DNA of 64,000 bases from Streptomyces decoyicus (GTDB lineage: Bacteria > Actinomycetota > Actinomycetes > Streptomycetales > Streptomycetaceae), in the NCBI RefSeq assembly GCF_019880305.1, contig NZ_CP082301.1, positions 6,944,001 through 7,008,000 on the forward strand. The letters are read 5' to 3'. Shown here piece after piece: positions 36,300 to 43,865 of the stretch (its first letter is position 1; every line of letters begins with the position of its first letter). The notes beneath the pieces were generated by a model, which was given only the letters and a program-made list of their open reading frames with translations, was not told the origin of the DNA and ran no database searches. Both the position numbers and the translations under genes were made by a program.

Positions 36300-37375
36300 C
36301 CTCGACGACGACCACCCCGTTGCGGCTGGCCTACGGCACCAACGGTCTCACCGACCTCCGCCTCAACGATGCCCTCGCCCTCCTCGCCGACCTCGGCTAC
36401 GACGGGGTGTCCCTGACCCTGGACCATATGCACCTCGACCCGCTCGCCCCTGGGCTGGCGGCCCGCACCGCCGATGTCGCCCGCCGGCTCGGCGAGTTGG
36501 GGCTCTCCGTGGCCGTCGAGACGGGCGCGCGGTACGTCCTGGACCCTTACCGCAAACACCACCCCACGCTTCTCGACCCGGACCCGGAGGCCCGTGCGGC
36601 CCGTACCGGTCTGCTGTGCACCGCCGTCCGTGTCGCCGCCGACCTGGGGGCGCGGGCCGTCCACTGTTTCAGCGGCGTCCGCCCGGACGTCACCTCCGAG
36701 GACACCGCCTGGCATCGCCTCGCCGGCTCCCTCGGTCCGGTCCTCGAAGCCGCCGCCGACGCCCGGCTGCCGCTCGTCCTGGAGCCCGAGCCCGGCCACC
36801 TCGTCTCCGATCTCGCGAACTTCCACTACCTCCGTGCCGTACTCGGCGGGCCGCAGGCGTCGCTGCTCGGTCTCACCCTGGACATCGGCCACTGCCAGTG
36901 CCTGGAGCCCGATCCGCCCGCCACCTGTGTACGGGCCGCGGCGCCATGGCTGCGGCATGTGCAGATCGAGGACATGCGGCGGGGCGTCCACGAACATCTG
37001 CCGTTCGGTGCCGGGGAGATCGACTTCCCACCGGTCCTGGACGCCCTGAAGGACGTCGGCTACCAGGGCCTGGTCAGCGTCGAACTGCCCCGCCATTCCC
37101 ACGTCGGCCCCCAACTCGCCGCATCCTCCCTGGACTTCCTCCGAACCGCGCAACACCAACTCACTGCAGGGCAGCCCACCGCCCCACAGCGCGCCGCCGT
37201 ACGGAGCTCCGCCGAACAGCACACCGCGCCACAAGGCCCCGCCGAGCAGCACAACGCGCCTCAACTCCCTGCCGAACAGCACAACTCGCCTCAACTCCCT
37301 GCCGAACAGCACCGAGCGACCCCGCCGAAGCACCCCACCGGCCCCGCCGCCCCCCGGGGAGCCACCCCGTGCTGA
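36296..37375 (+). CDS. Sugar phosphate isomerase/epimerase-like TIM barrel
   Basis: A 359-residue protein. Residues 8-285 are a xylose-isomerase-like TIM barrel (LRLAYGTNGLTDLRLNDALA, LPLVLEPEPGHLVSDLANF, LLGLTLDIGHCQCLEP, HVQIEDMRRGVHEHLPFG, GYQGLVSVELPRHSH), with Glu, Asp and His in metal-ligand positions. The C-terminal 70 residues are a low-complexity tail with AEQHNAPQLP decapeptides. It overlaps the prenyltransferase stop by four bases (ATGA) and the EboA gene by seven, so it is translated with both. It is an extra TIM-barrel protein besides EboE. Confidence 0.88.
   Translation: MTSTTTTPLRLAYGTNGLTDLRLNDALALLADLGYDGVSLTLDHMHLDPLAPGLAARTADVARRLGELGLSVAVETGARYVLDPYRKHHPTLLDPDPEARAARTGLLCTAVRVAADLGARAVHCFSGVRPDVTSEDTAWHRLAGSLGPVLEAAADARLPLVLEPEPGHLVSDLANFHYLRAVLGGPQASLLGLTLDIGHCQCLEPDPPATCVRAAAPWLRHVQIEDMRRGVHEHLPFGAGEIDFPPVLDALKDVGYQGLVSVELPRHSHVGPQLAASSLDFLRTAQHQLTAGQPTAPQRAAVRSSAEQHTAPQGPAEQHNAPQLPAEQHNSPQLPAEQHRATPPKHPTGPAAPRGATPC
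37211..37330 (+). repeat. 30-bp coding minisatellite in the TIM-barrel gene
   Basis: Three good 30-bp units (37211, 37241, 37271) encode AEQHTAPQGP, AEQHNAPQLP and AEQHNSPQLP, with a decayed fourth unit after them. They form the tail of the TIM-barrel protein. Confidence 0.88.
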
Positions 37376-38094
37376 CCCCCGAACAGCGCCTCGACCACCT
37401 CCACACCTCTCTGCGCGCCCGCCTCGACGCCCCCGCCCGCACCTGGCTCAGCACAGCGCTCACCGAGGCAGCGCAGGGCGCCGAACCCACCCCGGCAGCT
37501 GGTGTACCACCCGCCTGGGAGATGCGGTTCGCCTCGGCCGGGCGGTGCTGCACCCGGCGTGAGCCGCCGCACGAGCCGGACCCGGAAGCCGCCGAGGCGG
37601 CTCGTGTGCTCATGCTGTGCACGGCCCGCGCCGACGCCCCGACCGTCACCCGGGTCGCTGCGCACGGCACGGCCGCCGAACGCCGTGCCGTGCTGCTGGC
37701 CCTGCCGTACCTGGAGCTCGGCCCGGCCGCCACGCCGCTCGTCGAGGATGCGCTGCGGACGAACGACACCTGGCTGGTAGCGGCCGCCGTCGGGCCGTAC
37801 GCCGCCCGCTACCTCGACGCCCACGCCTGGCGGCACGCCGTCTTGAAGTGCCTTTTCACGGGCGTCCCCCTGTCAGCCGTGGCCGGGCTCGCCCCACGCG
37901 CGCGGGGCGATGCCGAACTAGCCCGGATGCTCCGCGACTACGCCCGCGAGCGCACCGCCGCCGGCCGTGCCCTCCCCGACGATCTCCGCCGCGCCCTGGC
38001 CCTCACCGAACCCACCCCAGCTCCCCGCACCCCCGTCGGACGATCCCCCGCTCACCACAACCCCACCGAGCCCCAGGCCCCTACACAGCCTTAG
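37369..38094 (+). CDS. eboA: EboA-domain protein
   Basis: A 241-residue soluble protein, recognised as EboA by context and by the segments ERRAVLLALPYLELGPAATP, VEDALRTNDTWLVAAAVGPY, LDAHAWRHAVLKCLFTGVPL and the ALAPRARGDAELARMLRDYAR-type helix pair. In other bacteria EboA is a marker of the ebo/EDB cluster, and its molecular role is unknown. The GTG at 37369 overlaps the upstream stop by seven bases and follows GGGGAG. The C-terminal 30 residues are Pro-rich and disordered. A 19-bp repeat array begins at its stop codon. Confidence 0.82.
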   Translation: MLTPEQRLDHLHTSLRARLDAPARTWLSTALTEAAQGAEPTPAAGVPPAWEMRFASAGRCCTRREPPHEPDPEAAEAARVLMLCTARADAPTVTRVAAHGTAAERRAVLLALPYLELGPAATPLVEDALRTNDTWLVAAAVGPYAARYLDAHAWRHAVLKCLFTGVPLSAVAGLAPRARGDAELARMLRDYARERTAAGRALPDDLRRALALTEPTPAPRTPVGRSPAHHNPTEPQAPTQP

Positions 38095-38148
38095 CCCTTC
38101 CACAGAGCCCTATCCCTTCCACAGAGCCGTAGCCCTCCCACAGAGCCT
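38092..38148. repeat. 19-bp tandem repeat after eboA
   Basis: Three 19-bp units of type TAGCCCTTCCACAGAGCCC (38092-38110, 38111-38129, 38130-38148), the first starting at the eboA TAG stop. A C-rich stretch (about 38150-38245) fills the rest of the 165-base gap before the TatD gene. Confidence 0.88.
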
Positions 38149-38259
38149 TAGCCCCCCGAGGGCCCTCACCCCATGCCCCCTCCCCCACCCACCCCCTCAC
38201 CCCCAAGCCCCCTCCCCCCACCAAGAAGCCCTGGCCCCCCACCCCCGCGAGGAGTCCCG

Positions 38260-39111
38260 ATGCGCATCTTCGACCCGCACATCCACATGACCTCCCGCAC
38301 CACCGACGACTACGAGGCGATGTACGCCGCCGGCGTCCGGGCCGTCGTCGAGCCCTCCTTCTGGCTGGGGCAGCCCCGCACCTCGCCCGCCGCCTTCTTC
38401 GACTACTTCGACTCCCTCCTCGGCTGGGAACCCTTCCGCGCCGCCCAGTACGGCATCGCTCACCACTGCACGCTGGCCCTCAACCCCAAGGAAGCCAACG
38501 ACCCCCGCTGCACCCCCGTCCTCGACGCCCTGCCCCGCTACCTCGTCAAGGATGCGGTCGTCGCCGTCGGTGAGATCGGCTACGACTCCATGACCCCCGC
38601 CGAGGACACCGCCCTCGCCGCCCAGCTCCAGCTCGCGGCCGACCACGGCCTGCCGGCACTCGTCCACACCCCCCATCGCGACAAGGCCGCCGGGCTCCGC
38701 CGCACCCTGGACGTGCTGCGCGAATCCGCCCTCGCCCCCGAGCGCGTCGTCCTCGACCACCTCAATGAGACAACCGTAGGCGCGGCCACTGAGAGTGGCT
38801 GCTGGCTGGGCTTTTCCCTCTACCCCGACACCAAGATGACCCCCGACCGCATGGTGCGGATCCTGCGGCTGCACGGCACCGAACGGGTCCTGGTCAACTC
38901 CGCGGCGGACTGGGGCCGCAGCGACCCGCTCAAGACCCGAGAGGCCGGCGACGCGATGCTCGCGGCCGGCTTCAGCGAGGACGAGGTCGACCAGGTGCTG
39001 TGGCGCAACCCCGCCGCCTTCTACGGACAGAGCGGCCGGCTGAACCTGAACAGCCCCCGGCCGCCCGGGGCGCTGCACGAGGGCAACTCCCTCCTCCGCG
39101 GCGGGGAATGA
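38260..39111 (+). CDS. eboB: TatD-family metal-dependent hydrolase (EboB)
   Basis: A 283-residue TIM-barrel hydrolase. All TatD-type metal ligands are visible: HIH (His7, His9), Glu105 in AVGEIGYDSM, His136/His139 in ALVHTPHRDK, His167 in VVLDHLNE and Asp217 in SAADWGRSDPL. EboB members differ from DNA-acting TatD and are encoded in ebo clusters. RBS GAGGAG precedes the ATG at 38260. EboE follows 15 bases after the stop. Confidence 0.9.
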   Translation: MRIFDPHIHMTSRTTDDYEAMYAAGVRAVVEPSFWLGQPRTSPAAFFDYFDSLLGWEPFRAAQYGIAHHCTLALNPKEANDPRCTPVLDALPRYLVKDAVVAVGEIGYDSMTPAEDTALAAQLQLAADHGLPALVHTPHRDKAAGLRRTLDVLRESALAPERVVLDHLNETTVGAATESGCWLGFSLYPDTKMTPDRMVRILRLHGTERVLVNSAADWGRSDPLKTREAGDAMLAAGFSEDEVDQVLWRNPAAFYGQSGRLNLNSPRPPGALHEGNSLLRGGE

Positions 39112-39126
39112 GGAGGTCCGGCCACC

Positions 39127-40341
39127 ATGCGCTTCCGCCACCCCGACGGGTCCACCGTCCATCTCGCCTACTGCACCAATGTCCACCCCGCCGAGACCCT
39201 CGACGGCGTCCTCGCCCAGCTGCGCGACCACTGCGCCCCGGTCCGCAAGCGCCTGGGCCGGGACCGCCTGGGCATCGGACTCTGGCTCGCCAGGGACGCC
39301 GCCCGTGCCCTCACCGCCGACCCCGCCGCACTGCGCCGCCTCCGCCGGGAGCTCGACACCCTCGGCCTGGAGGTCGTCACGCTCAACGGCTTCCCCTACG
39401 AAGGGTTCGGCGACCAGCGGGTCAAGTACCGCGTGTACCGGCCCGATTGGACGGAACCCGCCCGACTCGACCACACCACCGACCTGGCGCGGCTGCTGAC
39501 CGCCCTGCTCCCCGACGACGCGGCCGAGGGCACCATCTCCACCCTCCCGCTCGCCTGGCGCACCGACTTCGACCCGGCCCGCGGGGCCGCCGACCGCCGC
39601 GGCACCGTCCTGGAGGCGCTGCGCACCCTCGCCGGCCGGCTGGACGCCCTCGAAGAACTCACCGGCCGCTCGGTCCGCATCGGCCTGGAGCCGGAGCCCG
39701 GCTGCCTCATCGAGACCACCGCCGATGCCATCGGCCCCGTCACCGCCCTGCGCCGGGACCCCTCAGCAGCGGGACGCCACCCCCGTATCGGCCTCTGCCT
39801 CGACACCTGCCACCTCGCCACCTCCTTCGAGGACCCCCACGAAGCGCTCGCCGCGCTGCACCGCGCCGCCGTGCCGATCGTCAAGTCCCAGCTCTCCGCC
39901 GCCCTGCACGCCGAACACCCCGGGCACACCGCCGTACGCACTGCCCTCAGCGCCTTCGCCGAGCCCCGCTTCCTCCACCAGACCCGCACCCGCGGCCCCC
40001 AGGGCGCGCTTTTGGCCACCGACGACCTCGACGAGGCACTCGCCGAGGACACCGGGCTGCCCACGAACCACCCCTGGCGCGCCCATTTCCATGTGCCGCT
40101 GCACGCCCCGCCCCAGCCGCCGCTCACCTCCACCATGGTGGTCCTCCAGGACGCCCTCGCGCTCCTGGTCGGCGGACCGGCCCCGCGCACCCACCACCTG
40201 GAGGTGGAGACCTACACGTGGCAGGCCCTGCCCCCCGAGCTGCGGCCGCGCACCCGCGGCCGGCTCATCGACGGCATCGCCGCCGAACTCGCCCTGGCCC
40301 GCGACCTGCTGACCGATCTCGGCCTCAAGGAGCTGCCGTGA
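39127..40341 (+). CDS. eboE: Metabolite traffic protein EboE
   Basis: A 404-residue xylose-isomerase-like TIM barrel. It starts with the conserved VHLAYCTNVHPAETLDGV and has TLNGFPYEGFGDQRVKYRVY. Glu and Asp/His positions occur in RIGLEPEPGCLIETTADA and IGLCLDTCHLATSFEDP. In the Nostoc scytonemin system the ebo products are needed to move a precursor to the periplasm, but the chemistry of EboE is unknown. RBS GAGGAGG precedes the ATG. The stop overlaps the next start by four bases (GTGA). Confidence 0.92.
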   Translation: MRFRHPDGSTVHLAYCTNVHPAETLDGVLAQLRDHCAPVRKRLGRDRLGIGLWLARDAARALTADPAALRRLRRELDTLGLEVVTLNGFPYEGFGDQRVKYRVYRPDWTEPARLDHTTDLARLLTALLPDDAAEGTISTLPLAWRTDFDPARGAADRRGTVLEALRTLAGRLDALEELTGRSVRIGLEPEPGCLIETTADAIGPVTALRRDPSAAGRHPRIGLCLDTCHLATSFEDPHEALAALHRAAVPIVKSQLSAALHAEHPGHTAVRTALSAFAEPRFLHQTRTRGPQGALLATDDLDEALAEDTGLPTNHPWRAHFHVPLHAPPQPPLTSTMVVLQDALALLVGGPAPRTHHLEVETYTWQALPPELRPRTRGRLIDGIAAELALARDLLTDLGLKELP

Positions 40342-41747
40342 CAGGACCGACGCACCCCACCCCGGACCCCGCCCCCGGCCGGCGCCTGCTGGTCCTCGAC
40401 GTCGTCGGCCTCACCCCGCGCCTGCTGACTCATATGCCGCGGCTCTCCGCGCTCGCCGAAGCCGGGGCGTACCGCCCGCTCGGCACGGTGCTGCCCGCCG
40501 TCACCTGCACCGTCCAGTCGACCTTTCTGACGGGGACGACACCCGCAGGCCACGGCATCGTGGGCAACGGCTGGTACTTCCGCGACCTCGGCGAGGTCCA
40601 CCTCTGGCGGCAGCACAACGCGCTGGTCGGCGGGGACAAGATCTGGGACGCCGCGCGCCGTGCGCGCCCCGGTTACACCGTCGCCAATGTCTGCTGGTGG
40701 TACGCGATGGGCGCGGACACCGACTGGACCGTGACGCCCCGCCCCATCTACTACGCCGACGGCCGCAAGGAACCCGACTGCTACACCCGGCCGCCCGACC
40801 TGCACGACGAACTCACCGAACTGCTCGGCCCGTTCCCCCTCTTCACCTACTGGGGGCCGACCGCCTCGCTCGCCTCCTCCCAGTGGATCACCGAGGCCAC
40901 CCGCCACCTGCACCGCACCCGCCGGCCCGATCTCACCCTCTGCTACCTCCCGCACCTCGACTACGACCTCCAGCGCTACGGCCCCGACGACCCCCGCTCG
41001 CACGCCGCCGCCACCGCACTCGACACCGTCCTCGCCCCGCTGCTGGACGATGCCCGCGCCGCCGGCACCACCGTCGTCGCGCTGTCCGAGTACGGCATCA
41101 CCCGGGTGCGCCGCCCCGTCGACATCAACCGCGCGCTGCGCCGGGCCGGACTGCTGGAGGTGCACACCCAGGACGGGATGGAGTATCTCGACCCGGCCGC
41201 CTCCCGTGCGTTCGCGGTCGCCGACCACCAGATCGCGCACGTCTACGTCCGGCGCCCCGCGGACCTCACCGCGACCCGCGAGGCGCTCTCCGGCCTCCCC
41301 GGGCTCGGGCAACTCCTCGACGACGAGGGCAAGAAGGAATGCGGCCTCGACCATCCGCGGGCCGGTGACCTCGTCGCGCTGGCCGAGCCCGACGCCTGGT
41401 TCACGTACTACTACTGGCTCGACGACGCCCGCGCGCCCGACTTCGCCCGGCTCGTCGAGATCCACCGCAAACCCGGCTACGACCCGGCCGAACTCTTCAT
41501 GGACCCGCGCGACCCGTACGTGCGCCTCCGCGCCGCGGCCGCGCTCGCCCGCAAGAAGACCGGGATGCGCTACCGGATGGCGGTCGTCCCGCTCGACCCC
41601 GAGCCGGTCCGCGGCAGCCACGGACTGCTGCCCGCCGGCCCCGCCGACGGCCCCGTCCTCATCTGCTCACAGCCGGACGTCCTGCCCGCGGCTCCCGCCG
41701 CCACCGACGTGAAGCCGCTGTTGCTGCGCCTCGCCGGCCTCACCTGA
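40338..41747 (+). CDS. eboF: Nucleotide pyrophosphatase/phosphodiesterase-like EboF
   Basis: A 469-residue alkaline-phosphatase-fold protein. The metal Asp21 lies in LLVLDVVG, the likely nucleophile Thr56 in LPAVTCTVQ, and the family block TFLTGTTPAGHGIVGNGWYF follows. Asp208 is in YLPHLDYDLQRYGP. Several usual metal ligands are changed: Gln212 replaces His, and the usual SDHG motif reads SEYG (Glu251, Tyr252). Binding of a phospho-substrate is plausible, while full two-zinc hydrolysis is uncertain. It would complete an EboA-B-C-E-F set with the preceding genes. The start GTG overlaps the eboE stop. Confidence 0.9.
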   Translation: MTGPTHPTPDPAPGRRLLVLDVVGLTPRLLTHMPRLSALAEAGAYRPLGTVLPAVTCTVQSTFLTGTTPAGHGIVGNGWYFRDLGEVHLWRQHNALVGGDKIWDAARRARPGYTVANVCWWYAMGADTDWTVTPRPIYYADGRKEPDCYTRPPDLHDELTELLGPFPLFTYWGPTASLASSQWITEATRHLHRTRRPDLTLCYLPHLDYDLQRYGPDDPRSHAAATALDTVLAPLLDDARAAGTTVVALSEYGITRVRRPVDINRALRRAGLLEVHTQDGMEYLDPAASRAFAVADHQIAHVYVRRPADLTATREALSGLPGLGQLLDDEGKKECGLDHPRAGDLVALAEPDAWFTYYYWLDDARAPDFARLVEIHRKPGYDPAELFMDPRDPYVRLRAAAALARKKTGMRYRMAVVPLDPEPVRGSHGLLPAGPADGPVLICSQPDVLPAAPAATDVKPLLLRLAGLT

Positions 41748-41802
41748 GCCGCTCCGGACCCCCAAGTCCCGCCACCCCCCAGACCTTCCCGAGGAGCCCA
41801 CC

Positions 41803-42852
41803 ATGACGTACGACCCCGAGCGCACCCGCGACCTCGCCCGGAAGCTCGCCCGCCGCAGATTCCTCGGCGTCGCCGCCGGCACCACCGCCGCGGCCCTGCT
41901 CGGCGCGCGGACCGCCGCCGCCGAGCCTGCGGCCGCCCCCGCGGCACACGGCCGGCGCCGGCTGCTGCCACCCGGCAGGCTCGGCATCCAGCTCTACACC
42001 CTGCGCGACCAGACCGGATCGCTGGGCTTCGCCCGGGTCTTCGAGGAACTCGCCCGCTACCACTACGACGAGGTCGAGTTCGCCGGCTACACCCAGGGCA
42101 GCGCGGGCGCCATCAGCCTCGCCCAGCTCAAGCGCCTGATGCGGGACAACGGCCTGCGCGGCGTCGGCAGCCACGTCGGCTACTCCTCCACCGACCCCAA
42201 GGCGTACACCTTCGCCACCCAGCTGACCCAGGTCCTCGACGACGCCGAGGCGCTCGGCCTGCCGCACATCGGCACCCCCTCCAGCCCGGACCGCTACGGC
42301 AACACGGTCGACGCCTGGAAGCGCGCCGCCGAGGAATTCAACACCTACGGTGCCGCCGCGAAGGCCCGTGGGATGCGCTTCTACCACCACAACCACGCCG
42401 AAGAATTCTCCTTCGCCACCGACAACCCGCGCGTGCGCCTCTATGACGTGCTGCTCGCCGAGACCGACCCCGAACTGGTCTTCCTGGAGATGGACATCTA
42501 CTGGGCGTATGTCGCGCAGTACCGCTTCTCACGACGGCCCGACGGCACCCCCGCCCCCTTCGAACCGCTCGACTACGTGCTGAAGGCCCCGCACCGCTAT
42601 CCGCTCTTCCACGTCAAGGACGGGGAGCACGACACCGCCGCCCAGGACGGCTACCACATGACCGATGTCGGCGACGGCGATATCGACTACGGGCGATTTC
42701 TGGCCACCGTGTACCGCCGCAACGGCCACGGCCACCGCGACCACCACTGGATCGTCGAGCGCGATGACGCCGTCGATCCGGCCGCCAACCCGGCCGGTTC
42801 GCTGTCCACCGCCGCCCGCTCCGCCCGCCACCTCCGTCACCTGCGGGGGTAG
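41803..42852 (+). CDS. Tat-exported sugar phosphate isomerase/epimerase
   Basis: A 349-residue TIM-barrel protein with a twin-arginine signal (ARRRFLGVAAGTTAAALLG, residues 16-34), so it works outside the membrane. The barrel begins at RLGIQLYTLRDQTGSLGFAR. Metal-type residues occur in RFYHHNHAEEFSF, LVFLEMDIYWAY and YPLFHVKDGEHD. Homologues act on sugars, inosose-type cyclitols or 3-keto-glycosides. It follows eboF by 55 bases and ends the plus-strand run. It is the fourth xylose-isomerase-like barrel of the locus. Confidence 0.92.
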   Translation: MTYDPERTRDLARKLARRRFLGVAAGTTAAALLGARTAAAEPAAAPAAHGRRRLLPPGRLGIQLYTLRDQTGSLGFARVFEELARYHYDEVEFAGYTQGSAGAISLAQLKRLMRDNGLRGVGSHVGYSSTDPKAYTFATQLTQVLDDAEALGLPHIGTPSSPDRYGNTVDAWKRAAEEFNTYGAAAKARGMRFYHHNHAEEFSFATDNPRVRLYDVLLAETDPELVFLEMDIYWAYVAQYRFSRRPDGTPAPFEPLDYVLKAPHRYPLFHVKDGEHDTAAQDGYHMTDVGDGDIDYGRFLATVYRRNGHGHRDHHWIVERDDAVDPAANPAGSLSTAARSARHLRHLRG

Positions 42853-43156
42853 CCGGACGTACCACCGCGCGGAGAGCCGTGCGCAGCGCGCCGATGCCGA
42901 CGGGGCGGCACGTGGGACCGGCACCCCCGCGCGGACGCCCCGCGGACCGCTCCGGCCGGTCGGGCTTCCGCGCTCCGGCCGGTCGGCTTTCCCCCTCCGG
43001 CCGGATCGGGGCCCCTCCGGTCCGATCCGCGAGACCGGCCCTGCGCCCCGGCACCGGCCGGGTAATGTGCTCCCGATCAAGAATGAAGCAGCACCAGCAC
43101 CAGCACCAGCACGACACCGCACCAGGCACCGACCGATCACGAATGGCGAGACGCAC
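42853..43156. other. Intergenic region of 304 bases with short repeats
   Basis: No supported gene. It contains CTCCGGCCGGTCGG-type repeats (about 42950-43000) and a CAGCAC microsatellite of about four copies (about 43089-43113) in front of the chorismate mutase gene, whose promoter must lie here. Confidence 0.45.
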
Positions 43157-43522
43157 ATGAGCGAGGGGACAGCACCGGCGGCCGGCGAAGCGGCCGCCAT
43201 CGCCGACCAGGCGGCCCGTGAACGGCTGAGCTATCTGCGCGGCAGCATCGACAATCTGGACGCCGCCCTGGTGCATCTGCTCGCCGAGCGCTTCAAGTGC
43301 ACCCAGCAGGTCGGCGAGCTCAAGGCCCGGCACAGCCTGCCGCCCGCCGACCCGGCCCGTGAGGCCGCGCAGATCGAGCGGCTGCGCCGGCTGGCCGAGG
43401 ACGCCAAGCTGGATCCGGCCTTCGCCGAGAAGTTCCTCAACTTCATCATCGGGGAGGTCGTCCGCCACCACCGGGCGATCGCCGACCGTACGCAGGAGAC
43501 CGGGGAGCCCGCCGCCGGCTGA
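43157..43522 (+). CDS. Chorismate mutase (AroQ type)
   Basis: A 121-residue all-helical protein that converts chorismate to prephenate. The three AroQ helices are seen: LRGSIDNLDAALVHLLAERF (with Arg and Asp), CTQQVGELKARHSLPPADPA (with Lys), and FAEKFLNFIIGEVVRHHRAI (with Glu and the C-terminal basic residues). It is free-standing, without prephenate dehydratase. The ATG at 43157 starts shortly before the first helix. A long hairpin ends the unit. Confidence 0.92.
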   Translation: MSEGTAPAAGEAAAIADQAARERLSYLRGSIDNLDAALVHLLAERFKCTQQVGELKARHSLPPADPAREAAQIERLRRLAEDAKLDPAFAEKFLNFIIGEVVRHHRAIADRTQETGEPAAG

Positions 43523-43865
43523 ACCCGTACGCACGACGGACGAGGGTGGGCGGGCGCCATCGCGGCGCCGCCCACCCTCGTCGTGCAGCAGGCAGGGGGA
43601 AGTCCGTGACAGCCAGGCCGCGTTGGCGCCGCCTACCGGGAGCGCCGACGGTCCGCGGCAGGCCCGCCCCGCTACGGCGGGCCACGCGGTCGCCTCACCC
43701 GGGTGGCCCCGTCGCCCGCACCGAGTGACACTCGCCATACCTGACGCCGGACCGTCCCGCAGTGCCCCCATGCCCCACTACCGTCCAGTAACACGGTTCC
43801 TCCGGGAGCCGCCCGAGCGCCACCACCCTGCCCCTCCGGCCGTGCACCGAGAGCGGAGACAAACG
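43523..43865. other. Intergenic region of 343 bases
   Basis: It contains the chorismate mutase terminator at its left end. No other supported gene is seen. The promoter of the aldehyde dehydrogenase is expected in the right half. Confidence 0.4.
43531..43586 (+). terminator. Long hairpin after chorismate mutase
   Basis: A 13-bp perfect stem, CGAGGGTGGGCGG (43541-43553) with CCGCCCACCCTCG (43568-43580), extended by GCACGA/TCGTGC across a 4-base bulge. Confidence 0.8.

Noticed and set aside
43523..43865. Small gene in the gap before the aldehyde dehydrogenase
   Set aside because: Frames there have no start with a ribosome site and overlap the chorismate mutase terminator.
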